DNA of 64,000 nt. Source: Cupriavidus campinensis. GTDB taxonomy: Bacteria > Pseudomonadota > Gammaproteobacteria > Burkholderiales > Burkholderiaceae. Numbering within the stretch: position 1 is the stretch's first letter; each line of letters begins with the position of its first letter. Both the position numbers and the translations under genes were made by a program. Below the pieces are notes generated by a model. It was not told where the DNA came from, did not search any database, and saw nothing but the letters and a program-made list of their open reading frames with translations. Positions 42,373 through 51,032 of the stretch are shown here, one piece after another. Location of the stretch: assembly GCF_905397395.1 (NCBI RefSeq), contig NZ_CAJPVH010000009.1, positions 84,357-148,356 on the forward strand. The letters run 5' to 3'.

Positions 42373-43665
42373 GTGAGCGCTTATTCAGTCACTCAGAGGG
42401 GATTGCGAATTGCCGTTGTAGGCGCCGGGGTCTCGGGCTTGGCGAGCGCTTGGCTGCTTGCGAGGGATCACGCCGTCACGCTTTTCGAGGCTGGCAACTA
42501 TCTGGGCGGGCATACCAATACGGTCGACGTCGCCCTTGATGGCCACACCTGCCCGGTCGATACAGGGTTCCTGGTGTTCAACGACCGCACGTACCCGAAT
42601 CTGGTAGCGATGTTCGAAGCGCTTGGCGTGCGTTCTCACGCAAGCGATATGTCGTTCGCGGTCTCACTGGACGAGGGGCGTCTCGAATGGGCCGGCACCA
42701 ATGTGAGTACTGTCTTTGCGCAACGTCGCAACGCCTTCTCCCCTACCTTCCTTGGAATGCTCCGAGACATTGTGCGTTTTAACGGCGCAGCACAGGTCCA
42801 TCTGGCATTCGCCGAACGCAGCCGTTGCTCCCTTGGCGATTTGCTGGAAGCTGGCCAATACGGACAACCCTTCCGTCAGCACTACCTGCTGCCTATGGCC
42901 GCCGCCATCTGGTCATGCGCGACGGCTGACGTGCTGCGCTTCCCGGCCGCCACGTTCCTGCGCTTTTGCTTGAATCACGCGCTTCTGCAGGTCCGCAACC
43001 GCCCGCAGTGGCGCACTGTTGCCGGCGGCGCGCGCGAATATGTCCGCCGCATCGCCGCACATCTCGATGACATCCGACTGGGCGTTGCCGTGCGCGCCGT
43101 GCGCCGGGATGGAGACGGTGTGAGCGTCATGACCGACGCAGGCACATCACGTTTCGATGCCATTGTCTTCGCCTCACACGCCCCAGACACACTGCGGATG
43201 CTGGCCGATGCAACACCAGCCGAACATCAGGTGCTTGCAAGCGTCCGCTACGCGCCCAATATCGCGATCTTGCACACCGATGCGACGCTCCTACCCCGCC
43301 GCCCAAGTGTATGGTCCGCCTGGAACTACCTCGGCCGCCGCCATAGCGATGCACAACGTGCGGTGTGCGTAAGCTACCTTCTCAACCAGTTGCAGCCCCT
43401 ACCGTTTCGCACGCCCGTCGTGGTCACACTCAACGCCTTTCGGGAGCCCGCACCCGGCACGGAGCTGCGCCGCTTTCACTACGAGCATCCCCTCTTCGAC
43501 CTCGCGGCCATTGCAGCGCAGCAGCAACTGCCTGCCTTGCAAGGCGAACGACGAACCTGGTACGCCGGCGCCTGGACCGGATACGGCTTTCACGAAGACG
43601 GCCTGAAGTCCGCACTGCGGGTGGCCCGCGACTTTGGCGCATTGCCGACTTGGTCTCGACTATGA
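42373..43665 (+). CDS. FAD-dependent oxidoreductase (amine-oxidase-like)
   Basis: 430 residues starting at GTG 42373. It has an FAD Rossmann motif IAVVGAGVSGLASAWLLA and the following FEAGNYLGGHTNTVDV typical of the phytoene-desaturase/amine-oxidase group, plus a C-terminal flavin contact in YAGAWTGYGFHEDGLKSAL. Relatives occur in a conserved set with DUF1365 and cyclopropane-synthase genes, where they are thought to dehydrogenate or modify fatty-acyl chains. It is the first gene of the TetR-controlled operon and overlaps the DUF1365 start (ATGA). Confidence 0.9.
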   Translation: MSAYSVTQRGLRIAVVGAGVSGLASAWLLARDHAVTLFEAGNYLGGHTNTVDVALDGHTCPVDTGFLVFNDRTYPNLVAMFEALGVRSHASDMSFAVSLDEGRLEWAGTNVSTVFAQRRNAFSPTFLGMLRDIVRFNGAAQVHLAFAERSRCSLGDLLEAGQYGQPFRQHYLLPMAAAIWSCATADVLRFPAATFLRFCLNHALLQVRNRPQWRTVAGGAREYVRRIAAHLDDIRLGVAVRAVRRDGDGVSVMTDAGTSRFDAIVFASHAPDTLRMLADATPAEHQVLASVRYAPNIAILHTDATLLPRRPSVWSAWNYLGRRHSDAQRAVCVSYLLNQLQPLPFRTPVVVTLNAFREPAPGTELRRFHYEHPLFDLAAIAAQQQLPALQGERRTWYAGAWTGYGFHEDGLKSALRVARDFGALPTWSRL

Positions 43666-44420
43666 AGCCCGCCGCATTGCTCCTGCGCTGCCGCGTCATG
43701 CACGATCGCCTGCGCCCCGCCCGCAACCGCTTCGCGTACCCCGTCTTTTGCCTGCGCATCGATATCGATGGGCTGCCGGCCTTGCAACAGTGGTGGTTCG
43801 GCATCGACCGCCGGAGACCTTTCAGCCTGCATACGCGCGACTACGGACCGCGCGATGGCACGAGCCTGGGCAAGTGGATTCGTCCACGTCTGGCTGCCCT
43901 GGGGCTGCCAGACGACGGACCGATCTGGTTGCAGACCACACCGCGCATCTTCGGCTATGTCTTCAACCCGGTCAGCTTCTGGTATTGCTACGACAAGGCC
44001 GGCGCACTGCGCGCATTAGTCGCTGAAGTGAACAACACGTTCGGGGATCATCATGCCTACCTTGTTACAGCACCGGACCTTGGCGTCATCCACGCGCGCA
44101 CAGTGCTCGCTACCCGCAAGCGCCTTCATGTGTCGCCCTTTAACACAGTGCAGGGCCACTACGCGTTTCAAGTGCGCGAGACTGAAAGCACAGCGTATGC
44201 CGGCATTGACTACTACGATGACAACGGCCTCGTGCTTCGCACCTCGATTGGTGGCCACAAGTCGCCGCTGACCTTGGGTCGCATGCTGTTGGCCGTGGCA
44301 CGCCAGCCCTGGGCCGCGATTGCCGTCATCGTACGCATCCACTGGCAGGCATTTCGCCTGTGGAGGATGTCAGTTCCCTTTCATGGCAAGCACCCGCCTT
44401 CGGTACCCCCCATCGGCTAA
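43662..44420 (+). CDS. DUF1365 protein
   Basis: 252 residues from the ATG at 43662, overlapping the previous stop. Family hallmarks are CRVMHDRLRPARNRFAYPVF, LQTTPRIFGYVFNPVSFWYC, VAEVNNTFGDHHAYL and KRLHVSPFN. DUF1365 has no proven chemistry, but it is nearly always found with the FAD oxidoreductase and cyclopropane-synthase-like partner, as here. This suggests a role in the same lipid modification. No membrane anchor is obvious apart from one hydrophobic segment near residue 215. Confidence 0.92.
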   Translation: MKPAALLLRCRVMHDRLRPARNRFAYPVFCLRIDIDGLPALQQWWFGIDRRRPFSLHTRDYGPRDGTSLGKWIRPRLAALGLPDDGPIWLQTTPRIFGYVFNPVSFWYCYDKAGALRALVAEVNNTFGDHHAYLVTAPDLGVIHARTVLATRKRLHVSPFNTVQGHYAFQVRETESTAYAGIDYYDDNGLVLRTSIGGHKSPLTLGRMLLAVARQPWAAIAVIVRIHWQAFRLWRMSVPFHGKHPPSVPPIG

Positions 44421-44450
44421 CCCCATCTCTGCCCGTCCCTATCCGCTCAT

Positions 44451-45695
44451 ATGAACCGTCTTCCATCCGGACATCGTGCGCTGCTACAGCCTTGTACCCC
44501 AGCCCTGCTGCCGTCCCGGACGTCCGTGTTTGTCCGGATGTTCCTGGCCGTGCTCCAGCGCCTGGCCGTGGGCCATCTGGTGCTCCTACGGCCGGACGGG
44601 GAGGAGGCGATCTACGGCGATCCGCATGAAGCGCCGGGGGCTCGGCTGACGCTGCGGGACTGGCGCGCTTGCGAAGCCGTCCTGAGCGCCGGCGATATTG
44701 GTTTTGCCGAGGCTTACCGCGCCGGATGGGTAGACACCCCCGATCTGGTCGCCCTGCTGCGCCTGGCCCTTGAGAATGAATCAGTCTTGTCATGTGCCAT
44801 CGATGGCGCGTGGCTGAGCCGCCGCTGGTATCTGCTGCGACATCTCTTTCGCAGGAACACACGGGGCGGCAGCCGGCGCAATATCCATGCCCACTACGAT
44901 CTGGGCAATCCCTTCTACGCCCTGTGGCTCGACGAGACCTGGAGCTATTCCGCCGCGCACTTCGACGGTCACAACGAACGCTCACTGACGGAGGCACAGG
45001 AAGCCAAGTACGCGCACATCTGCGACGTGCTTGGGCTGAAGCCCGGCATGCACGTCCTCGAGATCGGGTGTGGCTGGGGCGGTTTTGCGATGCATGCGGC
45101 CAGACGCGGCGTGAACGTGCACGGTGTCACGATCTCCGCCGCCCAACTGGCACACGCCCAAATGCGCATTGAGCAGGAGGGCTTGACCGACCGCATCAGG
45201 CTCGAGTTGCGCGACTATCGCGACCTGGAAGGCACGTACGACGCGATCGTGTCAATCGAGATGTTCGAGGCAGTCGGGCAGGCCTACTGGACCGCCTTTT
45301 TTGACCAGCTCTCCCGGACGCTTCGCCCGGGGGGCCAGGCCGTGGTGCAATCGATCACAATCGACGACAAACGCTTCGATGCATATCGATATAGCAGCGA
45401 CTTTATCCGCGAGTACATCTTTCCCGGCGGCATGCTCCCAAGCGCCGAGCGATTTGCTGAGGCCGCCGGTAAATGCGGATTCTCGAGCCGTACGGCGTTG
45501 GCCTTCGGTAGTGACTACGCCGAAACGCTTCGGCGATGGCGCGAGCGCTTTGAGGCCCAAGCCGGGGCGATCCTGGCCCTTGGCTTCGACGAAGCATTTA
45601 TACGCATGTGGCGGCTCTACCTGTGCTACTGCGAGGTCGGATTCGACGCAGGTCGCACCGACGTCATGCAGTTCCTCCTCACGCGCAGGGACTAG
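44451..45695 (+). CDS. cfa: Cyclopropane-fatty-acyl-phospholipid synthase family
   Basis: 414 residues. The N-terminal lipid-binding half (about 30-130, GEEAIYGDP ... DIGFAEAYRAGWVDTPDL) precedes the SAM-dependent methyltransferase domain with HYDLGNPFYALWLD, LEIGCGWGGFAMHAA, SIEMFEAVGQAYW and the late WRLYLCYCEVGF. It adds a methylene or methyl group from SAM across an unsaturated acyl chain in the membrane. In this gene neighbourhood, products other than plain cyclopropane lipids, such as methylated or furan-type fatty acids, are possible. It lies 30 bases after the DUF1365 gene. Confidence 0.92.
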   Translation: MNRLPSGHRALLQPCTPALLPSRTSVFVRMFLAVLQRLAVGHLVLLRPDGEEAIYGDPHEAPGARLTLRDWRACEAVLSAGDIGFAEAYRAGWVDTPDLVALLRLALENESVLSCAIDGAWLSRRWYLLRHLFRRNTRGGSRRNIHAHYDLGNPFYALWLDETWSYSAAHFDGHNERSLTEAQEAKYAHICDVLGLKPGMHVLEIGCGWGGFAMHAARRGVNVHGVTISAAQLAHAQMRIEQEGLTDRIRLELRDYRDLEGTYDAIVSIEMFEAVGQAYWTAFFDQLSRTLRPGGQAVVQSITIDDKRFDAYRYSSDFIREYIFPGGMLPSAERFAEAAGKCGFSSRTALAFGSDYAETLRRWRERFEAQAGAILALGFDEAFIRMWRLYLCYCEVGFDAGRTDVMQFLLTRRD

Positions 45696-45696
45696 C

Positions 45697-46236
45697 ATGG
45701 CACGGCACCTCGCAGCCTTGATGCTTGCGCTAACAGCTCTGCCTGGTATCGCGGCCGCCTCGTGGCGCGACGCCCTACCGCAGGCACATATGATCGGCCA
45801 AGGCAACTACCGCTGGTTGGGGATGCGCATCTATGAAGCGCAGCTTTGGAGAAGCCAACCACCGGTCTCCAACGACCCAGCCGTGGTGCTCGACGCCCCG
45901 TTCGCGCTACACCTCATTTATGCACGAGACATTCGTGCACAGCGCCTGGTGGACACCAGCATCGAGGAAATCCAGCGTATCCACGGCAATTCATTGTCCG
46001 AATCGACCGTTGGCCAGTGGCGACAGGCTCTTTCACGCGTATTGGTCGACGTGCGTGCGGGTGATCGCTTGACTGGCGTGTACACGCCGATGCAGGGCGC
46101 GCGCTTCTACGCCAACGACAGCGAGACCGGGCGGGTCGACGATCCCGTGCTTGCCCACGCATTCTTCTCCATCTGGCTTGGCCCGTCGACCCGTGATCCG
46201 GTATTGCGCAGGAAGCTCCTCGGACTAGCTCGATGA
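45697..46236 (+). CDS. Chalcone-isomerase-like secreted protein
   Basis: 179 residues from the ATG at 45697, one base after the previous stop. A signal peptide ends near IAAA. The mature part shows the chalcone-isomerase-like fold seen in bacterial family members: QGNYRWLGMRIYEAQLW, FALHLIYARDIRAQRLVDTS and FYANDSETGRVDDPVLAHAFFSIWLGP. Bacterial members lack the plant catalytic set and are thought to bind lipids or fatty acids. This fits its position between a lipid methyltransferase and a carrier. Its stop overlaps the MFS start. Confidence 0.88.
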   Translation: MARHLAALMLALTALPGIAAASWRDALPQAHMIGQGNYRWLGMRIYEAQLWRSQPPVSNDPAVVLDAPFALHLIYARDIRAQRLVDTSIEEIQRIHGNSLSESTVGQWRQALSRVLVDVRAGDRLTGVYTPMQGARFYANDSETGRVDDPVLAHAFFSIWLGPSTRDPVLRRKLLGLAR

Positions 46237-47534
46237 CCATACGCTCGGCTCACCTCGTTGCCTACGGTGCATTGGGCCTCCCGCTTGCCATGGTGGCGCT
46301 GCCCATATACGTCCAGGCGCCTGCGTATTACACCTCTCGCCTTGGCATGCCTTTGTCCACGGCCGGCCTCATCCTGTTTCTCACCCGCCTTGTCGATACC
46401 GCACAAGACCCATTGCTCGGGCGCTGGGCAGATACGCTGGCGCGCAGCCGCGGTCTCCCCACTGCTTTGTGGATCAGTGCCGCGTGCCTCATCGCCGCAT
46501 TTGGGGCCTTGTGGATGCCGATGGTCTCAGGCAGGGCACTGGCCACCTGGTTTGCCGCCGCCCTGGTCGCCGTATACGCTGCGCACAGTTTCATGAATGT
46601 CGCGTACCTCGCATGGGGTGCCACGCTGGGGCCCGATAGCAGCGTATTGACCCGGGCGGCAGCCTGGCGCGAAGGCGCTGGCGTGTTGGGTGTCCTCATT
46701 GCCAGTGCGGGGCCAGCGTGGCTGCTGGCGAACGAAGACACGGCGCCGCAAGATGCCATGGTCCCATTCATTGCGCTCTTTGGCATCCTGTTGATCGGCG
46801 CGCTTTGGGTACTGCGCTTCGCTCCTCCCTGGCGAATGATGCCGAGTTCGAATACTCACCTGCACGGCCGCGGCAGCGACTCCCCTGCCATCTTGGGCGT
46901 ATGGAGAAACGTACGCGACAACCGCTCGTTCCGAGCGATTCTGGTGCCCTATTTCCTGAACGGACTATCCGTCGCCATACCCGCTTCCCTGGCCGTCTTC
47001 TTTATCGAAGATCGACTGGGTGCAATGCAATGGGTCGCACCCAGTCTCGCGCTGTATTTCCTGGCGGCCGCCCTGGGGCTCCCACTCTGGGTTCGCATAT
47101 CCGGGCGCGTCGGTCCCCAGCGCGCGTGGCGCGCCGCAATGGGACTGGCGATCGCGGCGTTTGTGTGGGCGGCGACGCTCGGACCGGGAGATGTGGCGCC
47201 GTTCCTCGTGGTATGCATCGGATGTGGCTTTGCACTCGGGGCAGATCTTGCATTACCGCCGGTCCTGCTGGCCCAGTGCATTCCGAATGGCGAAGGGGCC
47301 GGCGCCTACTTCGGGATCTGGACCCTGATCGGCAAGCTATGCCTGGCGCTCTCCGCACTGATTCTCCCTGGGCTCGCTTGGCTGGGCTATCAACCGGGCA
47401 CCCCGGCCATCGGCACGCCCGGCGTGGCGCTCGCCCTCGCCTACGCCGGCCTACCCTGCCTGCTCAAGCTCGGAGCGCTTGTCGCATTGCGCACGAAAAC
47501 GCCCACAGCAAAAGTCACAGAGGAACTCCAATGA
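46233..47534 (+). CDS. MFS transporter, sugar:cation (GPH)-like
   Basis: 433 residues with about twelve membrane helices. The motif LVDTAQDPLLGRWADTLARS after helix 2 is typical of the glycoside-pentoside-hexuronide-type (MelB-like) branch. In the present operon a lipid or lipid-precursor transport role is more likely than sugar uptake, as such MFS proteins recur in the DUF1365/cyclopropane-synthase set. Start ATG 46233 overlaps the chalcone-isomerase-like stop, and its own TGA overlaps the next ATG. Confidence 0.88.
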   Translation: MTIRSAHLVAYGALGLPLAMVALPIYVQAPAYYTSRLGMPLSTAGLILFLTRLVDTAQDPLLGRWADTLARSRGLPTALWISAACLIAAFGALWMPMVSGRALATWFAAALVAVYAAHSFMNVAYLAWGATLGPDSSVLTRAAAWREGAGVLGVLIASAGPAWLLANEDTAPQDAMVPFIALFGILLIGALWVLRFAPPWRMMPSSNTHLHGRGSDSPAILGVWRNVRDNRSFRAILVPYFLNGLSVAIPASLAVFFIEDRLGAMQWVAPSLALYFLAAALGLPLWVRISGRVGPQRAWRAAMGLAIAAFVWAATLGPGDVAPFLVVCIGCGFALGADLALPPVLLAQCIPNGEGAGAYFGIWTLIGKLCLALSALILPGLAWLGYQPGTPAIGTPGVALALAYAGLPCLLKLGALVALRTKTPTAKVTEELQ

Positions 47535-48067
47535 AACCGCTCGTTGCGATAGTGCTTGGCGCCGCTACGATTCTCGGCACGGCATGTACGACGCCTGATG
47601 TCAGCCTGTATGCGCAGGAGCGCCCAGTCTTCGACTTGCCCCAGTTCTTTTCAGGCAATACCGAAGCATGGGGAATGTTCCAGAAACGCAGTGGCGAAAT
47701 CGTCAAACGATTCCATGTGGCACTCGACGGCCGCATGTCGCAGGATCAATTCGTCCTGCACGAAACGTTTCGCTACAGCGACGGTACAACGCAGGAGCGT
47801 ACTTGGACACTCAAACGCGAGCGGGACGGCACCTGGCGTGGCGAGGCACCCGATGTCGTTGGCACGGCAACAGGAGAGTCTGCCGGCAATGTCCTCCGGT
47901 GGCGCTATACCTTGCAGCTTCCAGTCGACGGAAAGGTCTACGACGTCCAGTTCGACGACATGATGGTTCTCATCGACCCGCAGACGATGATCAATCGTGC
48001 CCGCGTTACCAAGTTCGGCTTCGAAGTCGGGCAGGTGACGGTCGTTTTTCGTCGCCCGGCGCCGTAG
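47531..48067 (+). CDS. DUF3833 lipoprotein
   Basis: 178 residues with a lipoprotein signal ending GTAC (Cys19 or nearby). The DUF3833 pattern is clear: FDLPQFFSGNTEAWGMFQKRSG, DQFVLHETFRYSDGTTQERTW and YDVQFDDMMVLIDPQTMINRA. The fold is probably a lipid-binding beta-barrel-like domain anchored in the envelope. Function is unproven. The gene overlaps the MFS stop by four bases (ATGA) and is followed 10 bases later by the SDR gene. Confidence 0.9.
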   Translation: MKPLVAIVLGAATILGTACTTPDVSLYAQERPVFDLPQFFSGNTEAWGMFQKRSGEIVKRFHVALDGRMSQDQFVLHETFRYSDGTTQERTWTLKRERDGTWRGEAPDVVGTATGESAGNVLRWRYTLQLPVDGKVYDVQFDDMMVLIDPQTMINRARVTKFGFEVGQVTVVFRRPAP

Positions 48068-48077
48068 GGGCGCAAGC

Positions 48078-48866
48078 ATGGTCTTCGGTCTGCACCTTAA
48101 CCCGCGCCTGCGCGACTGGCATGGCAAGCGCGTCTGGCTGGTCGGCGCATCGAGCGGGATAGGGGCTGCGCTCGCCAAAGCGCTGCTTGGGAAAGGGGCC
48201 TGGGTCGCAGTTTCGGCGCGTCGCGCGGACGCCCTGCTCGCGGTGGTCGAAGGCCATCCCAAGGGCGTCGTGCTCACCATGGATGTACGCCAGCCTCAAG
48301 ATTGGACAGCGACCCACGACGCGCTTTGCGAAGCATGGCAAGGCGTGGATCTGGTGGTCTTCTGTGCGGCTGACTACCGTCCCCTAAGCCCTTGGGAGTT
48401 AAGTGCGCGGGAAGCGCACGACACGATAGAGACGAACGTTTGCGGCGTCTATTACGGCCTAAGCGCAGTGCTTCCCGCAATGCTTCTGCGGCGCTCGGGC
48501 GGCATCGCCATTGTGGCAAGCGTCGCGGGCTACATCGGCTTACCCGGCGCCACGTTGTATGGCCCCTCAAAGGCGGCCCTGATCAACCTGGCGGAGCTTC
48601 TGTATACGGAACTCCATGCACACGGCCTCGGGGTGTACCTGATCAATCCGGGCTTCGTCAAATCGCGCCTGACGGCGCGCAACACCTTCCGGATGCCCGC
48701 CCTCATCACACCGGAAGTTGCAGCGGAAGCAATTCTCACCGGGTTGGAACGAGGTCGCTTCGAAATAGCGTTCCCACAACGCTTTACGCGCTTGGTTCGT
48801 CTTATCAGTCTACTGCCGTACCGAATCAGCCTTGGCCTGCTACAGCGGCTGACCCGCATATCATGA
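48078..48866 (+). CDS. Short-chain dehydrogenase/reductase
   Basis: 262 residues. The classical SDR elements are present: cofactor motif LVGASSGIGAALAKAL, NAG-equivalent CAADYR, catalytic Ser in IVASVAGYIG, the YxxxK motif as YGPSK, and LINPGFVKSRLT. The final 25 residues are basic and hydrophobic (RLVRLISLLPYRISLGLLQRL), suggesting attachment to the membrane, as seen in lipid-active SDRs. It probably reduces or oxidises a lipid carbonyl in the operon's pathway. The last gene overlaps its end. Confidence 0.92.
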   Translation: MVFGLHLNPRLRDWHGKRVWLVGASSGIGAALAKALLGKGAWVAVSARRADALLAVVEGHPKGVVLTMDVRQPQDWTATHDALCEAWQGVDLVVFCAADYRPLSPWELSAREAHDTIETNVCGVYYGLSAVLPAMLLRRSGGIAIVASVAGYIGLPGATLYGPSKAALINLAELLYTELHAHGLGVYLINPGFVKSRLTARNTFRMPALITPEVAAEAILTGLERGRFEIAFPQRFTRLVRLISLLPYRISLGLLQRLTRIS

Positions 48867-49325
48867 ATGTCTCTGACCCACATGCCAGATCAATATACCC
48901 TGCCGCCGCATACCCTCGCCGCGTTACTGGCATGGTACGACGCGTTGTCGCCCTCCTCACTCGCACATCTGGACCAGTATTACGCGCGGCAGGCGCGCTT
49001 CTGCGACCCGTTTAACGACGTTTGCGGAATCCCCGCGATCCGTGCGGTCTTTGAGCATATGTTCGAGAGCGTTGAAGCCCCGCGCTTTGCGATCCAAACG
49101 AAAATGAGCAGTGGTGCCGAAGCTATTGTTTCCTGGAGGTTTACGGGAAACGTGCGTCAGCATGCTTTCGACGTACCCGGCTGCACACAGTTCTCTTTTG
49201 ACAGGGATGGCTTCGTTGCAAGTCATCAGGATTTCTGGGACGCCGCCACGCTGTGGCGTCAATTGCCACTGATCCGCACTCCCGTAGCATGGCTATGCAA
49301 ACGTTTTTCTTCAAACGTTACATAA
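48867..49325 (+). CDS. NTF2-like protein of the lipid operon
   Basis: 152 residues from the ATG at 48867, directly after the SDR stop. The small cone-shaped NTF2/SnoaL fold is suggested by LLAWYDALSPSSLAHLDQYYARQARFCDPF (key parts YARQARFCDP), IRAVFEHMF, IVSWRFTGN and FVASHQDFWDAA. It is regularly the last member of DUF1365/cyclopropane-synthase clusters. It may be a small hydratase, isomerase or lipid-binding protein. The operon ends here; transcription probably stops in the 170 bases before the fasciclin gene. Confidence 0.85.
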   Translation: MSLTHMPDQYTLPPHTLAALLAWYDALSPSSLAHLDQYYARQARFCDPFNDVCGIPAIRAVFEHMFESVEAPRFAIQTKMSSGAEAIVSWRFTGNVRQHAFDVPGCTQFSFDRDGFVASHQDFWDAATLWRQLPLIRTPVAWLCKRFSSNVT

Positions 49326-49497
49326 GTCCTCTGAAAATTCGCTCGCTGGATAGTAGGGATCACCGCTCGTCGTGATGCAAGTTAGAGGAAATCGACTAGT
49401 TTTTTCACTTTGCGAGTTGAAGGAGGCAATCCATGGCCGCATAAAAAGCTAAAACCTGTTGGAGCGCTTATTGCTTGGCACAGTTTGGAGAATGATC

Positions 49498-50424
49498 ATG
49501 CTACGGTGGATTATAGGATTATGTAGTGCCATGTTGCTTGCCATTACCGTGGGATGCGGTGGCGGCGACGATCCTCCCAAGAACGTCGTGCAGGTCGCCA
49601 ATAACGACAGCCGTTTCAGTATTCTCGCCGAAGCCGTTCAGGCAGCGGGCCTGACGGATACCTTGACCGCACCCGGGCCCATTACGGTGTTTGCTCCCAC
49701 AAACGATGCTTTTTCGGCGTTGCTTGGTGAACTCGGCGTGACCAAGGACCAACTACTGACAAACAAGTCGCTGTTGACAGCAGTACTTAGATATCACGTT
49801 GTGTCCGGGCAAATCCAGAGCGGCGCGATTCCCCTCGGTAAGCCCATCAATCCGGTTGGGGGTGGGTTTTTCAAGATCGACAAAATCGGCACCAGACTCG
49901 TCGTCACAGATGGGCGCAACCGAACGAGCAACATCATTCAAGCGGACATTGCCGCATCCAATGGCGTCATCCATGCCATCGACAAGGTGCTTTTACCTGC
50001 CGACAAGACAATCGTGCAAACGGCCATTGCTAACCCTGACTTCAGCATTTTGGTGGAGGCAGTGACAGCCGCAGGATTGGTTGACACGCTCAATGCGCCT
50101 GGGCCTTACACCGTTTTCGCACCGACCAATGCGGCATTTGCATCGCTGTTGACTGAACTGGGTGTCACCAAGGAGCAACTTTTGGCGAACACACTGTTGC
50201 TTACGAAAGTGCTGACATACCACGTGGTGCCCGACCTGGTCCTGAAAGCCAGTGTTCCGCTTAACACGCCGATAAAGACTGTCGAGGGTGAAGCGTTCAC
50301 CGTCGGCCCAACCTTGGCGATTACGGACCAGCGTGGCCGCCAGTCGAACATCGTTGGCACAGACGTGCTGTCCTCAAACGGGGTCATCCACGTTTTGGAC
50401 AAAGTCATCTTGCCCGCACCCTGA
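49498..50424 (+). CDS. Lipoprotein with two fasciclin (FAS1) domains
   Basis: 308 residues from the ATG at 49498, selected over the ATG at 49492 because GGAG (49486-49489) is properly spaced only for the former. The signal ends TVGC, so lipidation is likely. Two FAS1 domains follow (about 35-165 and 170-305); each has the H1 motif (GPITVFAPTNDAF, GPYTVFAPTNAAF), the YH motif (LRYHVVSG, LTYHVVPD) and an H2-type end (SNGVIHAIDKVLLP, SNGVIHVLDKVILP). FAS1 proteins promote adhesion or matrix contact. The domains are very similar, indicating internal duplication. A strong terminator follows. Confidence 0.93.
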   Translation: MLRWIIGLCSAMLLAITVGCGGGDDPPKNVVQVANNDSRFSILAEAVQAAGLTDTLTAPGPITVFAPTNDAFSALLGELGVTKDQLLTNKSLLTAVLRYHVVSGQIQSGAIPLGKPINPVGGGFFKIDKIGTRLVVTDGRNRTSNIIQADIAASNGVIHAIDKVLLPADKTIVQTAIANPDFSILVEAVTAAGLVDTLNAPGPYTVFAPTNAAFASLLTELGVTKEQLLANTLLLTKVLTYHVVPDLVLKASVPLNTPIKTVEGEAFTVGPTLAITDQRGRQSNIVGTDVLSSNGVIHVLDKVILPAP

Positions 50425-50433
50425 GTGCTCTAC

Positions 50434-50460
50434 GGGTGCACGGACCGTGACCGTGCACCC
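50434..50460 (+). terminator. Hairpin after the fasciclin gene
   Basis: GGGTGCACGG pairs perfectly with CCGTGCACCC (10 bp) across a 7-base loop, 9 bases after the stop. It separates the fasciclin gene from the metal-efflux operon. Confidence 0.75.
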
Positions 50461-50584
50461 CCCAGCATCGGCATCACCCGGCACGGGCCAATGCGGAGTT
50501 TCAGACGCTTCTTTCCGGCACGCCCATCCTCAGACCGCGAAGGGATTGTGTCGGACGCCGATTTGCTCATGTAGAATTCGTTCC

Positions 50585-50938
50585 ATGTCGCGAATCATAG
50601 CCATTTTCATGATGCTGATTCTGCCACTGCAGGCCTTTGGCGCAGTGGAGCGACAGTTCGACCATATGTCGGGCGAAGCCATGGATCATCTGGTCGCGCA
50701 TGCCGAGCATGTGCAGCACCACCACGACGATGACGGCGCCATGGAGGAGGACGATTCCCTTGCCTCCGCGACGCACCAACTCGCTTTCGACCTGATGTCG
50801 AACCTCCCTGGCACACTCCTGTCCGTAGCGCTCCCGCTGCTGCTGGATACCCAACAAGTCGTGCCATCTTTTGCAGGCAGCACCATCCCCACGCCTGCAT
50901 ACAGTCCCCCCTTACGACCACCTCACGTGCCCGCCTGA
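50585..50938 (+). CDS. CzcI-like periplasmic His-rich protein
   Basis: 117 residues from the ATG at 50585. A short signal peptide (MSRIIAIFMMLILPLQAFGA) leads to a His/Asp/Glu-rich stretch (residues about 27-58, with HAEHVQHHHDDDGAMEEDD), then a hydrophobic segment and a Pro-rich end. Size, composition and position immediately before a CzcC-type gene match CzcI-type proteins of Cupriavidus metal-efflux operons, thought to be periplasmic regulators or metal binders. It is about 95 bases ahead of the CzcC-type gene. Confidence 0.75.
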   Translation: MSRIIAIFMMLILPLQAFGAVERQFDHMSGEAMDHLVAHAEHVQHHHDDDGAMEEDDSLASATHQLAFDLMSNLPGTLLSVALPLLLDTQQVVPSFAGSTIPTPAYSPPLRPPHVPA

Positions 50939-51032
50939 CGGCGGGGCGTTGTCCTTTTCTGCTCGCCGTGTCCGGCTGTGACACGGTACCCCGTCGCGAC
51001 GCTTGCTCGAGCTTTTGGCGTTTGGGGAATTT

